14,781 nucleotides of DNA from Desulfobacula sp. (GTDB lineage Bacteria; Desulfobacterota; Desulfobacteria; Desulfobacterales; Desulfobacteraceae), in contig JAABTB010000019.1 of assembly GCA_011390085.1 (NCBI GenBank), forward strand, positions 1 to 14,781, given 5' to 3'. A program made the position numbers and the translations under genes. The notes below the pieces were generated by a model. The model saw only the letters and a program-made list of their open reading frames with translations. It was not told the DNA's origin and searched no databases. Positions 1 through 5,999 of the stretch are shown here, piece by piece; the first letter of the stretch is position 1, and each line of letters begins with the position of its first letter.

Positions 1-714
1 GCATTCCGACAGGACCAGGGTTTCAATCCCCAGCGCCTCGGCCGGCTCCACCACCATGAGGGCTATTTTTTGGGCAATTTCATCCTTTCCCACAAAATAT
101 CCCCAGTTGGTGACATCGGTGTGGTGCGAGGACAGGGTCCAGGTTTCCTTGGAAGCGTAAAAAAGCCTGGCCATGGCCGTCAGATGCATGAGGTTGATGC
201 CCAGCTCCCTCGGGTTGGGAAGATAGAGGAGCTTTGCCCCCTTCTGATCATAGGGAATCACGGCCTCGGGGTCATTCACGGCATCGGGAAATTCTTCGCT
301 GACAAATTCAACGGTTTCCACGAATTCCTCTTTGGTGAGGCCGTTGACATCGCCCAGTTCCAGCCGGTTCTTAAGGCCTTTTTTGATATCGGCGGGGATT
401 AAATCGTCGGCAATGGCAAGGCTCCGGGCCTTTCTCACCACCCTGTCCATGGTGATCCCCATGGGGCAAACCTCGGTGCAGCGGTTGCAGAGGAGGCAGT
501 CCCAGATCATGGAAGAGGTTGCAAGCATTTCATCCAGGCCCAGGGCGGCCATGCGGACTATCTGCCGGGGCAGGGGCCCGCCCTGGCCGTCAAACCAGGT
601 GCACCTGGAATTACAGGCTCCGCAGGTCAGGCATTCTGAAATATTGTCCCCCAGGGGATATTGGTTTAAAAGCTTATATAAAACGGAATTCTTATTGATG
701 GTCGCACTGTCCAT
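1..714 (-). CDS. HdrD/DsrK-like (Fe-S)-binding protein, HdrC plus CCG type (partial, runs off left edge)
   Basis: The minus strand is open from an ATG at 714 to the window edge (238 codons, C-terminus missing). Two ferredoxin-type motifs are visible: CxxCxxCxxxC at residues 28-38 (C28, C31, C34, C38) and C73xxC76xxC79xxxC83-P, the usual HdrC-type pair of [4Fe-4S] clusters. After C83 there is no cysteine until the last visible residue, in the context LVLSEC, which matches the start of an ECGH-type motif in CCG (HdrB-like) domains. The place where a first CCG motif would be expected reads TNWGYF, so that motif is degenerate; by analogy with DsrK/TmcB-type proteins probably only one non-cubane cluster remains (inference). 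AAAGGA lies about 8 bases before the ATG. It starts 12 bp after hdrA, so the two form an operon and likely a cytoplasmic electron-transfer complex. Exact partner and acceptor are unknown; it could equally be called HdrD-like or a GlcF-like Fe-S subunit. Confidence 0.85.
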   Translation of the reverse strand, partial: MDSATINKNSVLYKLLNQYPLGDNISECLTCGACNSRCTWFDGQGGPLPRQIVRMAALGLDEMLATSSMIWDCLLCNRCTEVCPMGITMDRVVRKARSLAIADDLIPADIKKGLKNRLELGDVNGLTKEEFVETVEFVSEEFPDAVNDPEAVIPYDQKGAKLLYLPNPRELGINLMHLTAMARLFYASKETWTLSSHHTDVTNWGYFVGKDEIAQKIALMVVEPAEALGIETLVLSEC

Positions 715-726
715 GGGGAGTATCCT

Positions 727-3201
727 TTATTCTATGGCTGTGGAAAGCAGATGTTCAAATTTTCGGGTCTCATTGGCTGCGACAGGTTCCCACAAAACCC
801 TGGACCGGGCCACTCCGGGGAGGGCCAGAACCCTTTGCACACTGTCGCCGGCCATCTTGTCGCCTTCATGGGACCGGCAGTTTTCCGGGTGGCAGGCGCT
901 GACAATGACCTTGGATGCGCCGTTTAAAAGGGCCTTGAGAAGGATGTCAGTGCTGATCCGGCAGGCACAGGGGATGGGGATCAGTCGGACGTGGTCCGGA
1001 AGGGCGAGCTTTCCTGCGGCCAGGGCTGCGGAGCGTTCACAGGCAAAGACCGTGACCCTGTCTTTTTGGATCAGGCCCGCCACCTGTTCGTTGGCCATGG
1101 TCCTGGATTCAATGGCATAGGCCGGGCAATTGGACACGCACAGATGGCAAGAGAAACAAGACTCCGGCACGATCTGGGGCCTGCTTTTGTCATTCATGAC
1201 AATGGCGCCGTGGGGGCAGATCCGGATACAGGTCAGGCATTGGGCGCATTTTTTCTGGTTGATCTCAACCCCCGGGTCCGATGCGGTTAAATCCGGGGTG
1301 GACAGGAAAGAAGCGATTTCATCCAGTTCATGAACCAGATCATCCGGGTCTGTGTCATCATGGCAGGTCCCGGCAAAAAAGATACCTCTGCGAAGACTCC
1401 GGGTGGGACGGTGGCGGGTATTGGCCGATTGAAGAAAGCCTTGTTTGTCCAGGGGCTGCCGCAAAAGACCGGCCAGGTCTGCAAACCCTCTGGCCGGTGC
1501 AAGGGCCCGGGGAAGTACCAGGGCATCGCAGGACAGGTTCAGAAAAATAGAGGGCAGGGTGGCTTCCTTCAGTTTTATCCGGAATCCCGTGCCTGAATCC
1601 TCGATTTGAAGGTCATCCTGGGTTTCATACCGGAAAAAATCAATGCCTTGTCGCCGGGCCTCGTCGTAGAGCCGTTGGCCCAGGGCGCCGTGGACCAGCA
1701 TCTGGTTCATGATCAGGGTGATGGTCTTGCCCGCGGCCCTGGCCTTGAGGGCTATGTTCAGCGCAAGTCTGGCCGGTGCTTTATGCTCGGGGCCGGAATA
1801 ATCCAGGAGGATGACGGCATTCTCCGGGCAGGTGTCAGGTGTTTTTTCGATGATCTGTTCAAATTTGTCCAGGCTGAAAACCTTATGTGTTGGTCCCTTT
1901 AATGTGGTGAGGGATTGCAGGGGATCGGCCGCAGCAACAATGGCTGCACATTCCAACTGCCGGGTTTGGCCTGCGGATTCATAATACAGTGAAAACCGGC
2001 CTGCGGTGCCGCCGACGGAAATCAGGCGGCTGTCTTTAAGAAGGGTCACAGGGCTGCTCTCTGAAAGGGTTTCGCCCTTCCCGAACAGATAGGCCGGATA
2101 TCCCTTTGAGGCCAGGGCGAGGGCTGCCTGGTCCGCCTCAAGGCCTTCACCGAACACGGCCACCGGAAGCTTGGCCCCGGTATTCAGGCTCAGGTCTGCC
2201 ATGACCTTTTGGGCGGCAATTCTTCCTTCCTGCTGAGAGGAGAGGATGTCTTTGGGACCGGCGGCGCACCCGGCCAGGATGACGTCTTGCGGTACAAGGG
2301 CCGTATCGGTATTGAAAAACCCCCAGGAGTTCGGGGTCAGGTCCAGGATCTTGGCTGTTTTTTCCAGGGTATCGGAGGGTTGCAGGCCCACGGAGAGAAC
2401 AATGAGATCAAAGGATTGGGCAAGCCTTGACTGGGTTGCCTTGTCTTCCGTCACAATGGTGGGCTTATGGGTTTCCGGGTGTTCCAGGATTTCCGCAGGA
2501 ATGCCCTGGACCAGGGAAATGGTCTTGGAAAGCCCATTGTAAAAGGTTCTGATCTCTTTTCCAATGAGTTGAAGATCCATGTAAAAAAGCGTGATCTGGG
2601 CTTCGGGATAGAGATGGGTCAGCTTATGGGCATGGCGCATGGATATTTTGCAGCAGACCTGGGAGCAGTAATCCCTTCCCTGTTCCCTGTTCCGGGAGCC
2701 CACGCATTGGATAAAGGCGATTTTCGGATCAGATTTGCCCTTGAGAAGAGAGGAAAGGGACTCTTCCCGGAGCAGGGTGTTCAATTCTGCCGTGGTGATG
2801 ACCCCGGGGCAGTGTCTATAATGAAGGGACGGGGATTTTTGGGGGTCAAAGGGGGAAAACCCCGTGGCCATGATGATCTTTTGAACGGTGAAGGATTCTT
2901 TGTTTTCCAGAACCACTTCATAACCGGGATCTTTTTTTTCAATGCCCTGCACCCGGGTATTGAGGTGCAGTTTCAGGTTTTTCTGGTGTTGAGCCTGGTC
3001 AGCGGCTTCAATACTCAGGCAGGCCCCACAGTTCTCGCAGGTATCGGTTGCCATGCAGGACCATTTTGCAGCATGGCCGCCAAGGGATATTTCTTTTTCC
3101 ACCAGATGGACAACGACATCCTGGCCGGCAAGGGTTCGGGCAGCCGCCATTCCGGCAACACCGCCCCCCAGAATCAGGACGTTCGGGGTTGTTTTTTTCA
3201 T
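727..3201 (-). CDS. hdrA: HdrA-like FAD/iron-sulfur protein with C-terminal MvhD domain
   Basis: 824 aa. Residues 8-25 hold the FAD-binding Rossmann motif (GGGVAGMAAA). C49, C55, C58 and C61 form an N-terminal cluster motif. HdrA-typical segments follow: IIMATGF, and QCVGSRN followed by YCSQVCC around residues 165-185. A middle segment near residue 345 (VAVFGEGLEADQAA) resembles a second nucleotide-binding fold. Two ferredoxin motifs occur at about 652-663 (CAQCLTCIRICP) and 679-690 (CFSCHLCVSNCP). The last ~110 residues look like MvhD, with ACER, IPCACR and SACHPENCRSHEG. In known Hdr complexes HdrA carries the flavin and passes electrons to HdrB/HdrC, and MvhD links hydrogenase or formate dehydrogenase to HdrA; a fusion is also known in QmoB. 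GGAGG lies 5 bases before the ATG. It heads the operon with the HdrD-like gene. The electron donor is not in the window, so bifurcation versus simple transfer cannot be decided. Confidence 0.93.
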   Translation of the reverse strand: MKKTTPNVLILGGGVAGMAAARTLAGQDVVVHLVEKEISLGGHAAKWSCMATDTCENCGACLSIEAADQAQHQKNLKLHLNTRVQGIEKKDPGYEVVLENKESFTVQKIIMATGFSPFDPQKSPSLHYRHCPGVITTAELNTLLREESLSSLLKGKSDPKIAFIQCVGSRNREQGRDYCSQVCCKISMRHAHKLTHLYPEAQITLFYMDLQLIGKEIRTFYNGLSKTISLVQGIPAEILEHPETHKPTIVTEDKATQSRLAQSFDLIVLSVGLQPSDTLEKTAKILDLTPNSWGFFNTDTALVPQDVILAGCAAGPKDILSSQQEGRIAAQKVMADLSLNTGAKLPVAVFGEGLEADQAALALASKGYPAYLFGKGETLSESSPVTLLKDSRLISVGGTAGRFSLYYESAGQTRQLECAAIVAAADPLQSLTTLKGPTHKVFSLDKFEQIIEKTPDTCPENAVILLDYSGPEHKAPARLALNIALKARAAGKTITLIMNQMLVHGALGQRLYDEARRQGIDFFRYETQDDLQIEDSGTGFRIKLKEATLPSIFLNLSCDALVLPRALAPARGFADLAGLLRQPLDKQGFLQSANTRHRPTRSLRRGIFFAGTCHDDTDPDDLVHELDEIASFLSTPDLTASDPGVEINQKKCAQCLTCIRICPHGAIVMNDKSRPQIVPESCFSCHLCVSNCPAYAIESRTMANEQVAGLIQKDRVTVFACERSAALAAGKLALPDHVRLIPIPCACRISTDILLKALLNGASKVIVSACHPENCRSHEGDKMAGDSVQRVLALPGVARSRVLWEPVAANETRKFEHLLSTAIE

Positions 3202-3264
3202 ATCTTCCTCCCATATTCAGCAATACTGGTATGGTAAATATTAATAAATCACATTGTAAGGTCA

Positions 3265-3279
3265 GATAAGATCTTTATC
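3265..3279. promoter_or_regulatory. Inverted repeat upstream of hdrA, possible operator
   Basis: GATAA-GATCT-TTATC, a perfect 5-bp inverted repeat with a 5-base spacer, centred about 70 bp upstream of the hdrA start in the 113-bp gap between the rhomboid and hdrA genes. It could be an operator, but the arms are short and AT-rich, and it matches no regulator site I can name. No convincing -35/-10 pair was found here. Confidence 0.25.
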
Positions 3280-3292
3280 ATATTCAGGACCT

Positions 3293-3318
3293 AAAAAAAA
3301 ATGAATTCAGGAGTTCAT
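3293..3318 (-). terminator. Possible weak intrinsic terminator after the rhomboid gene
   Basis: Read on the minus strand, a short hairpin (ATGAA, 8-base loop, TTCAT; 3318-3301) contains the rhomboid stop codon and runs straight into nine T (A-run at 3293-3301 on plus). The stem is only 5 bp and AT-rich, so termination may be inefficient and some read-through into hdrA is possible. Confidence 0.35.
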
Positions 3319-4184
3319 CGAAAAATCCCGGATAAAACGGCGGATACAAGGATCAGGAGGGTGATCGAAAGCGCCAGGGGTTCTTTTATAGGGGCATGGA
3401 TCATCCGGTTCAGGGGAAAAAAGACAAACCCCAGGATACATCCGCTTAAAAATCCAAAGACATGGGCAGAGACATCGGTTCTTTCTCCCTGGCTGAGAAG
3501 TCCCACAAGGGTGGCCCCGGCAATGAGGGGGATGACGGTATTCAGGGATTTTTGTTTCCGGGTCATCTGAAAGGCCGTGAGAAGCCCCGCAGCCCCCATG
3601 ACCGAGGTGGAAGCGCCGATGGAAAGATGGGCTGTCCGGTAAAGCCCGGCCGTCATGAGATTCCCCAGGGTTCCGGTCAAAAGCAGCATAAAAGGCCCGG
3701 TCCCGAATCCGGCCAGGCGGATGAAGGGTGCCCCGAAAATGAGGATGCCGGCCAGGTTTCCCAGGAGATGCCCTGCATCGGCATGCAGAAAAAGGGCGGT
3801 GATGGCCCTGTAATTTTCTCCCTGGCCGATGAAAAGCGATGATGCCCCGTATTTAAGGATCATGGTCTCATGAACATCATAGCGCAGGCAAAGGATATGG
3901 ACTGCCGCCAAAAAGCCCATGATCATGAAGGCCGGGACTGATTTGAAGGGATTGCTGCTGAAGTCCTGAAATGCCTGTCCGAGGTTGGAGAATCTGTTCT
4001 CCCGGTAATAGGCCTGAACCATGGCAAGGGCCTTTTCCCGATCACCGGGATCTGCCAGGATATGAAAGGCGGTGCCTTCTTTTTCAACCCGGGTTTCAAT
4101 GTGCTGGGAGGCCAGAATCAGGAGGATCAGATCTGCTTTTTTTGCAGTCAGTCCGTTGAATAGGATTTCAAGATTTTGGGTCAC
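3315..4184 (-). CDS. Rhomboid family intramembrane serine protease
   Basis: About 289 aa from a GTG at 4184. The catalytic dyad is visible: Ser192 in GASTSVMG and His241 in SAHVFGF, plus the TM2 signature FLHADAGHLLGNL. At least six hydrophobic segments lie between residue ~80 and the C-terminus, ending in a last membrane span. The first ~65 residues look soluble and cytoplasmic (LILLILASQHIETRVEK, then a charged helix), like the N-terminal domain seen in many deltaproteobacterial rhomboids. It should cleave membrane-protein helices within the inner membrane; the substrate is unknown. Start: an ATG at 4307 would extend it 41 codons, but that overlaps the divergent FAH-family gene and its ribosome site; the GTG at 4184, preceded by AAGG, is preferred. 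It is not obviously linked to hdrA downstream apart from weak termination between them. Confidence 0.88.
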   Translation of the reverse strand: MTQNLEILFNGLTAKKADLILLILASQHIETRVEKEGTAFHILADPGDREKALAMVQAYYRENRFSNLGQAFQDFSSNPFKSVPAFMIMGFLAAVHILCLRYDVHETMILKYGASSLFIGQGENYRAITALFLHADAGHLLGNLAGILIFGAPFIRLAGFGTGPFMLLLTGTLGNLMTAGLYRTAHLSIGASTSVMGAAGLLTAFQMTRKQKSLNTVIPLIAGATLVGLLSQGERTDVSAHVFGFLSGCILGFVFFPLNRMIHAPIKEPLALSITLLILVSAVLSGIFR

Positions 4185-4221
4185 AGGGCCTTGATCTTTC
4201 GGGATAATGGTTTTAATACAA

Positions 4222-4240
4222 TGCAAATCAGTCTTTTGCA
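4222..4240. promoter_or_regulatory. Inverted repeat in the rhomboid/FAH divergent promoter region
   Basis: TGCAAA-N7-TTTGCA, a perfect 6-bp inverted repeat midway in the 90-bp gap between the divergent start codons (4184 and 4275). A TATATC hexamer at 4247-4252 could be a -10 box for the plus-strand gene. The position suits an operator acting on one or both genes; no known regulator is assigned. Confidence 0.35.
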
Positions 4241-4274
4241 GTGCACTATATCGGATTACCAGGGGAAAGGAAAT

Positions 4275-5081
4275 ATGCAAATCCTCAGATTTGAAAGCGA
4301 TGACCACCGGATTTATTCTGGGTGTGACTTTGACGGCAGGAGCGCAGCCGTGATCGACGGGGATATTTTTTCAACCTTTACGGTTACCGGGAAAAGAAAA
4401 CCGGTTCTTCGCTTTTTAACCCCCGTGGTCCCTGCGGCCATTCTGTGCATCGGCTTGAATTACCGTCTCCATGCAGAGGAGGCCGGGCTGGCCCTGCCGG
4501 AATACCCGGTTCTGTTCATGAAAAATCCCGGAGCAGCCGCAGCCCACCTGGACAGGATCAGGATTCCCGTCTGCTGTACAAGGGGCCCGGAAGTGGATTA
4601 TGAGGCGGAACTGGCCGTGGTGATAAAAAAAGCAGCCCGGAATGTCCCGGTGGAAAAGGCCCTGGATCATGTCCTCGGCTATACCTGCGCCAACGATATA
4701 TCGGCTCGGCGGTGGCAGATGCATGCCGGCGGAAATCAATGGATCAGGGGAAAGAGCTTTGACACCTTCTGCCCCTTTGGTCCCTGGATCATGACCGCCG
4801 ATGAACTGCCGGACCCGGATGGCCTGGATATTGAATGTGTGTTGAACGGGGAGACCATGCAGAAGAGCAATACCAGCGACATGATTTTTTCCGTGGCCCG
4901 GATTATCGCCTATCTGTCCGAATCCACCACCCTTCTGCCGGGCACCCTGATTCTGACAGGCACGCCGTCCGGAGTGGGATTCACCCGGAAACCGCCGGTC
5001 TATTTAAAGCCGGGAGATATTTTGGAAACACGGATAGCGCATATCGGGGTGCTGAAAAACGAGGTGGGGTCCGAGGAATAA
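4275..5081 (+). CDS. Fumarylacetoacetate hydrolase (FAH) family protein
   Basis: 268 aa from the ATG at 4275, preceded by AGGGGAAAGGA; a longer reading from 4176 has no comparable ribosome site and would run into the rhomboid start. Family hallmarks in order: LCIGLNYRLHAEE (~55-67), FMKNPGAAA (~77-85), the metal-binding VDYEAELAVVI (~106-116; paired Glu), GYTCANDISAR (~134-144; Asp ligand), GKSFDTFCPFGPW, and TGTPSGVGF with LKPGD near the C-terminus. The fold binds Mg2+/Mn2+ and acts on beta-keto or enol acids: hydrolysis of acylpyruvates, oxaloacetate decarboxylation/tautomerisation, or 2-hydroxyhepta-2,4-diene-dioate isomerisation. Which applies cannot be told from sequence. It is a cytoplasmic, single-gene unit, divergent from the rhomboid and convergent with the ZraP-like gene across a strong hairpin. 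Length fits the FAHD1-like branch. Confidence 0.9.
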   Translation: MQILRFESDDHRIYSGCDFDGRSAAVIDGDIFSTFTVTGKRKPVLRFLTPVVPAAILCIGLNYRLHAEEAGLALPEYPVLFMKNPGAAAAHLDRIRIPVCCTRGPEVDYEAELAVVIKKAARNVPVEKALDHVLGYTCANDISARRWQMHAGGNQWIRGKSFDTFCPFGPWIMTADELPDPDGLDIECVLNGETMQKSNTSDMIFSVARIIAYLSESTTLLPGTLILTGTPSGVGFTRKPPVYLKPGDILETRIAHIGVLKNEVGSEE

Positions 5082-5114
5082 AAAAAGCCCGGAAGCGGGG
5101 GAGGCTTCCGGGCT
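5080..5114 (-). terminator. Strong intrinsic terminator of the ZraP-like gene, possibly bidirectional
   Basis: A perfect 11-bp stem (AGCCCGGAAGC at 5086-5096 with GCTTCCGGGCT at 5104-5114) and a 7-base loop. Read on the minus strand, from 23 bases after the ZraP-like stop codon, it is followed by a run of seven T: a textbook terminator. On the plus strand the hairpin follows the FAH stop at 5081 but only a weak T-tract (gatttttg) comes 12 bases later. The FAH stop codon TAA lies inside the A/T tract. Confidence 0.85.
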
Positions 5115-5137
5115 CGTTGCGGATTTTTGTTCAGATC

Positions 5138-5626
5138 TTAGTTGTTGTATGTGCGTCCGCCGTCCTGATTGCGGGGGCAGTCCCAGTTTCCGCCTCTTTT
5201 GCCGGATTTGCCCTGACCCCGTCCAAAGCCCGCACCCAGAGCAAGTTCAGGCGAAATTTTCTTGGCAGCCAGCATAAAGTCAATCTGTTTCTCGTTTAAC
5301 TGCTTTTCAATGTCCAGGATTTCCCCGGATAATTTGCTGAGTTTGGCCCGGTCAGGAGCGGAGGTTTCCATGAGCAGCCTCATTTCCTGGTGTTTCTGAA
5401 GCATTGAGGTTCTAAGAGCATAGGTCTCATCAATGAATTTCTGGCGAAGGGTGGTCAATTCATCTTTTTGCTCCTTTGAAAGATCATCCCAGGCCGCTCC
5501 TCCCCCCAAGCCCCGGCAAGAGGAAGACCCACCCCCCATGCCCATGCCGGGCCCGAAGGCAAAGACGCTTCCGGTAAAAAGAGCAAGAAAAACGACTGAA
5601 CTGATAACGATAATTGATTTTTTCAT
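5138..5626 (-). CDS. ZraP/Spy-CpxP-like periplasmic protein (heavy-metal resistance family)
   Basis: 162 aa. The start is the ATG at 5626, with GGAGG 5 bases upstream; an ATG at 5638 overlaps that ribosome site and is rejected. Residues 1-24 form a signal peptide (MKKSIIVISSVVFLALF, cleavage near VFA-FG). A Gly/Met-rich segment follows with one Cys (SSSCRG), then a long charged helix pair containing LSKEQKDELTTLRQKF and HQEMRLLMETSAPD, typical of the LTxxQ-like ZraP/Spy fold. The C-tail is Gly/Lys-rich with a second Cys (NWDCPRN). Such proteins are periplasmic chaperones that bind zinc or other metals and, in E. coli, repress ZraSR signalling. It is divergent from a kinase/sigma-54 activator pair and has its own sigma-54 promoter, so it is very likely the main target of that pair. 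The metal specificity is unknown. Confidence 0.88.
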   Translation of the reverse strand: MKKSIIVISSVVFLALFTGSVFAFGPGMGMGGGSSSCRGLGGGAAWDDLSKEQKDELTTLRQKFIDETYALRTSMLQKHQEMRLLMETSAPDRAKLSKLSGEILDIEKQLNEKQIDFMLAAKKISPELALGAGFGRGQGKSGKRGGNWDCPRNQDGGRTYNN

Positions 5627-5690
5627 AATAACCTCCATTTGGGTTTATTGGTTTTTGGATCGTTATGATCACTGTCTGGAACTCATAGTT

Positions 5691-5706
5691 AGCAAAGGTT
5701 GTGCCA
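5691..5706 (-). promoter_or_regulatory. Sigma-54 (-24/-12) promoter of the ZraP-like gene
   Basis: On the minus strand the sequence is TGGCAC-AACCT-TTGCT, an essentially perfect match to the TGGCAC-N5-TTGCW consensus with GG and GC at the required 12-base offset. Transcription would start near 5680, giving a ~54-base leader before the ATG at 5626. The neighbouring response regulator has the matching sigma-54 ATPase domain. Confidence 0.88.
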
Positions 5707-5792
5707 TGAATCCGAAATATTTATAATTGATTGAAATATAAAGGTATTTTTATTTAATCGGGAAATCGGGCTTGTTTTGGCAAAGAGCCTGT

Positions 5793-5833
5793 TGTATACT
5801 TTTTATACAGGTTGCTGTATCCAGGTGTGGATA
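5793..5833. promoter_or_regulatory. Candidate tandem enhancer (UAS) for the sigma-54 activator
   Basis: Two inverted repeats: TGTATA-CTTTT-TATACA (5793-5809) and TATCC-AGGTGT-GGATA (5818-5833, preceded by TG). The four half-sites read TGTATAC, TGTATAA, TGTATCC and TTTATCC, so they look related. Centres are ~24-25 bp apart. The first lies about 95 bp upstream of the ZraP-side -24 element, the second about 70 bp upstream of the kinase-side -24 element, both normal enhancer distances. That they bind the adjacent regulator is inference. The flank 5707-5760 is AT-rich, as expected for bendable DNA, but I found no clear IHF site. Confidence 0.5.
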
Positions 5834-5894
5834 AAATACCCGGTTTGAGGGTGCAAAGAAAAACCTTTTCCCCTGGAAACGGGATTCTCTGCCA

Positions 5895-5910
5895 TGGTAT
5901 CTTTCTTGCT
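5895..5910 (+). promoter_or_regulatory. Sigma-54 (-24/-12) promoter of the sensor kinase–regulator operon
   Basis: TGGTAT-CTTTC-TTGCT on the plus strand: the invariant GG and GC are correctly spaced and the -12 element TTGCT is perfect. The predicted start is near 5921, leaving a ~79-base leader to the ATG at 6000. A TATAAT at 5966-5971 nearer the gene lacks a good -35, so a weak sigma-70 promoter for basal expression is possible but unsupported. Confidence 0.72.
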
Positions 5911-5929
5911 TTAAAATATTTGGCCCGGT

Positions 5930-5943
5930 TGGCATATTTGCCA
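5930..5943. repeat. Inverted repeat in the kinase operon leader
   Basis: TGGCA-TATT-TGCCA, a perfect 5-bp inverted repeat just downstream of the predicted sigma-54 start site. It could be a repressor site or a small leader hairpin. Its GG/GC spacing does not fit a sigma-54 promoter. Confidence 0.35.
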
Positions 5944-5999
5944 CTTTTAGCATAGGCCATAAAGATATAATAGGATCACCCATATTAAAGAAAAATAAA

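Noticed and set aside
332..1120. Open frame of 262 codons on the plus strand over hdrA and the HdrD-like gene
   Set aside because: It is antisense to two genes with clear cofactor motifs, has low-complexity Arg/Ser-rich translation and no ribosome site.
2467..3237. Open frame of 256 codons on the plus strand over hdrA
   Set aside because: Mirror of the hdrA reading frame in GC-biased DNA; no domain or start signal.
4185..4307. 41-codon N-terminal extension of the rhomboid gene to an ATG at 4307
   Set aside because: It would overlap the start and ribosome site of the divergent FAH-family gene; the GTG at 4184 with AAGG fits better.
5767..5782. CGGGCTTGTTTTGGCA as a second sigma-54 promoter for the kinase operon
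   Set aside because: Spacing is right but the -24 and -12 boxes are poor compared with the site at 5895-5910.
5930..5943. TGGCATATTTGC as a sigma-54 promoter
   Set aside because: GG-to-GC offset is 9 rather than 12 bases; kept only as an inverted repeat.
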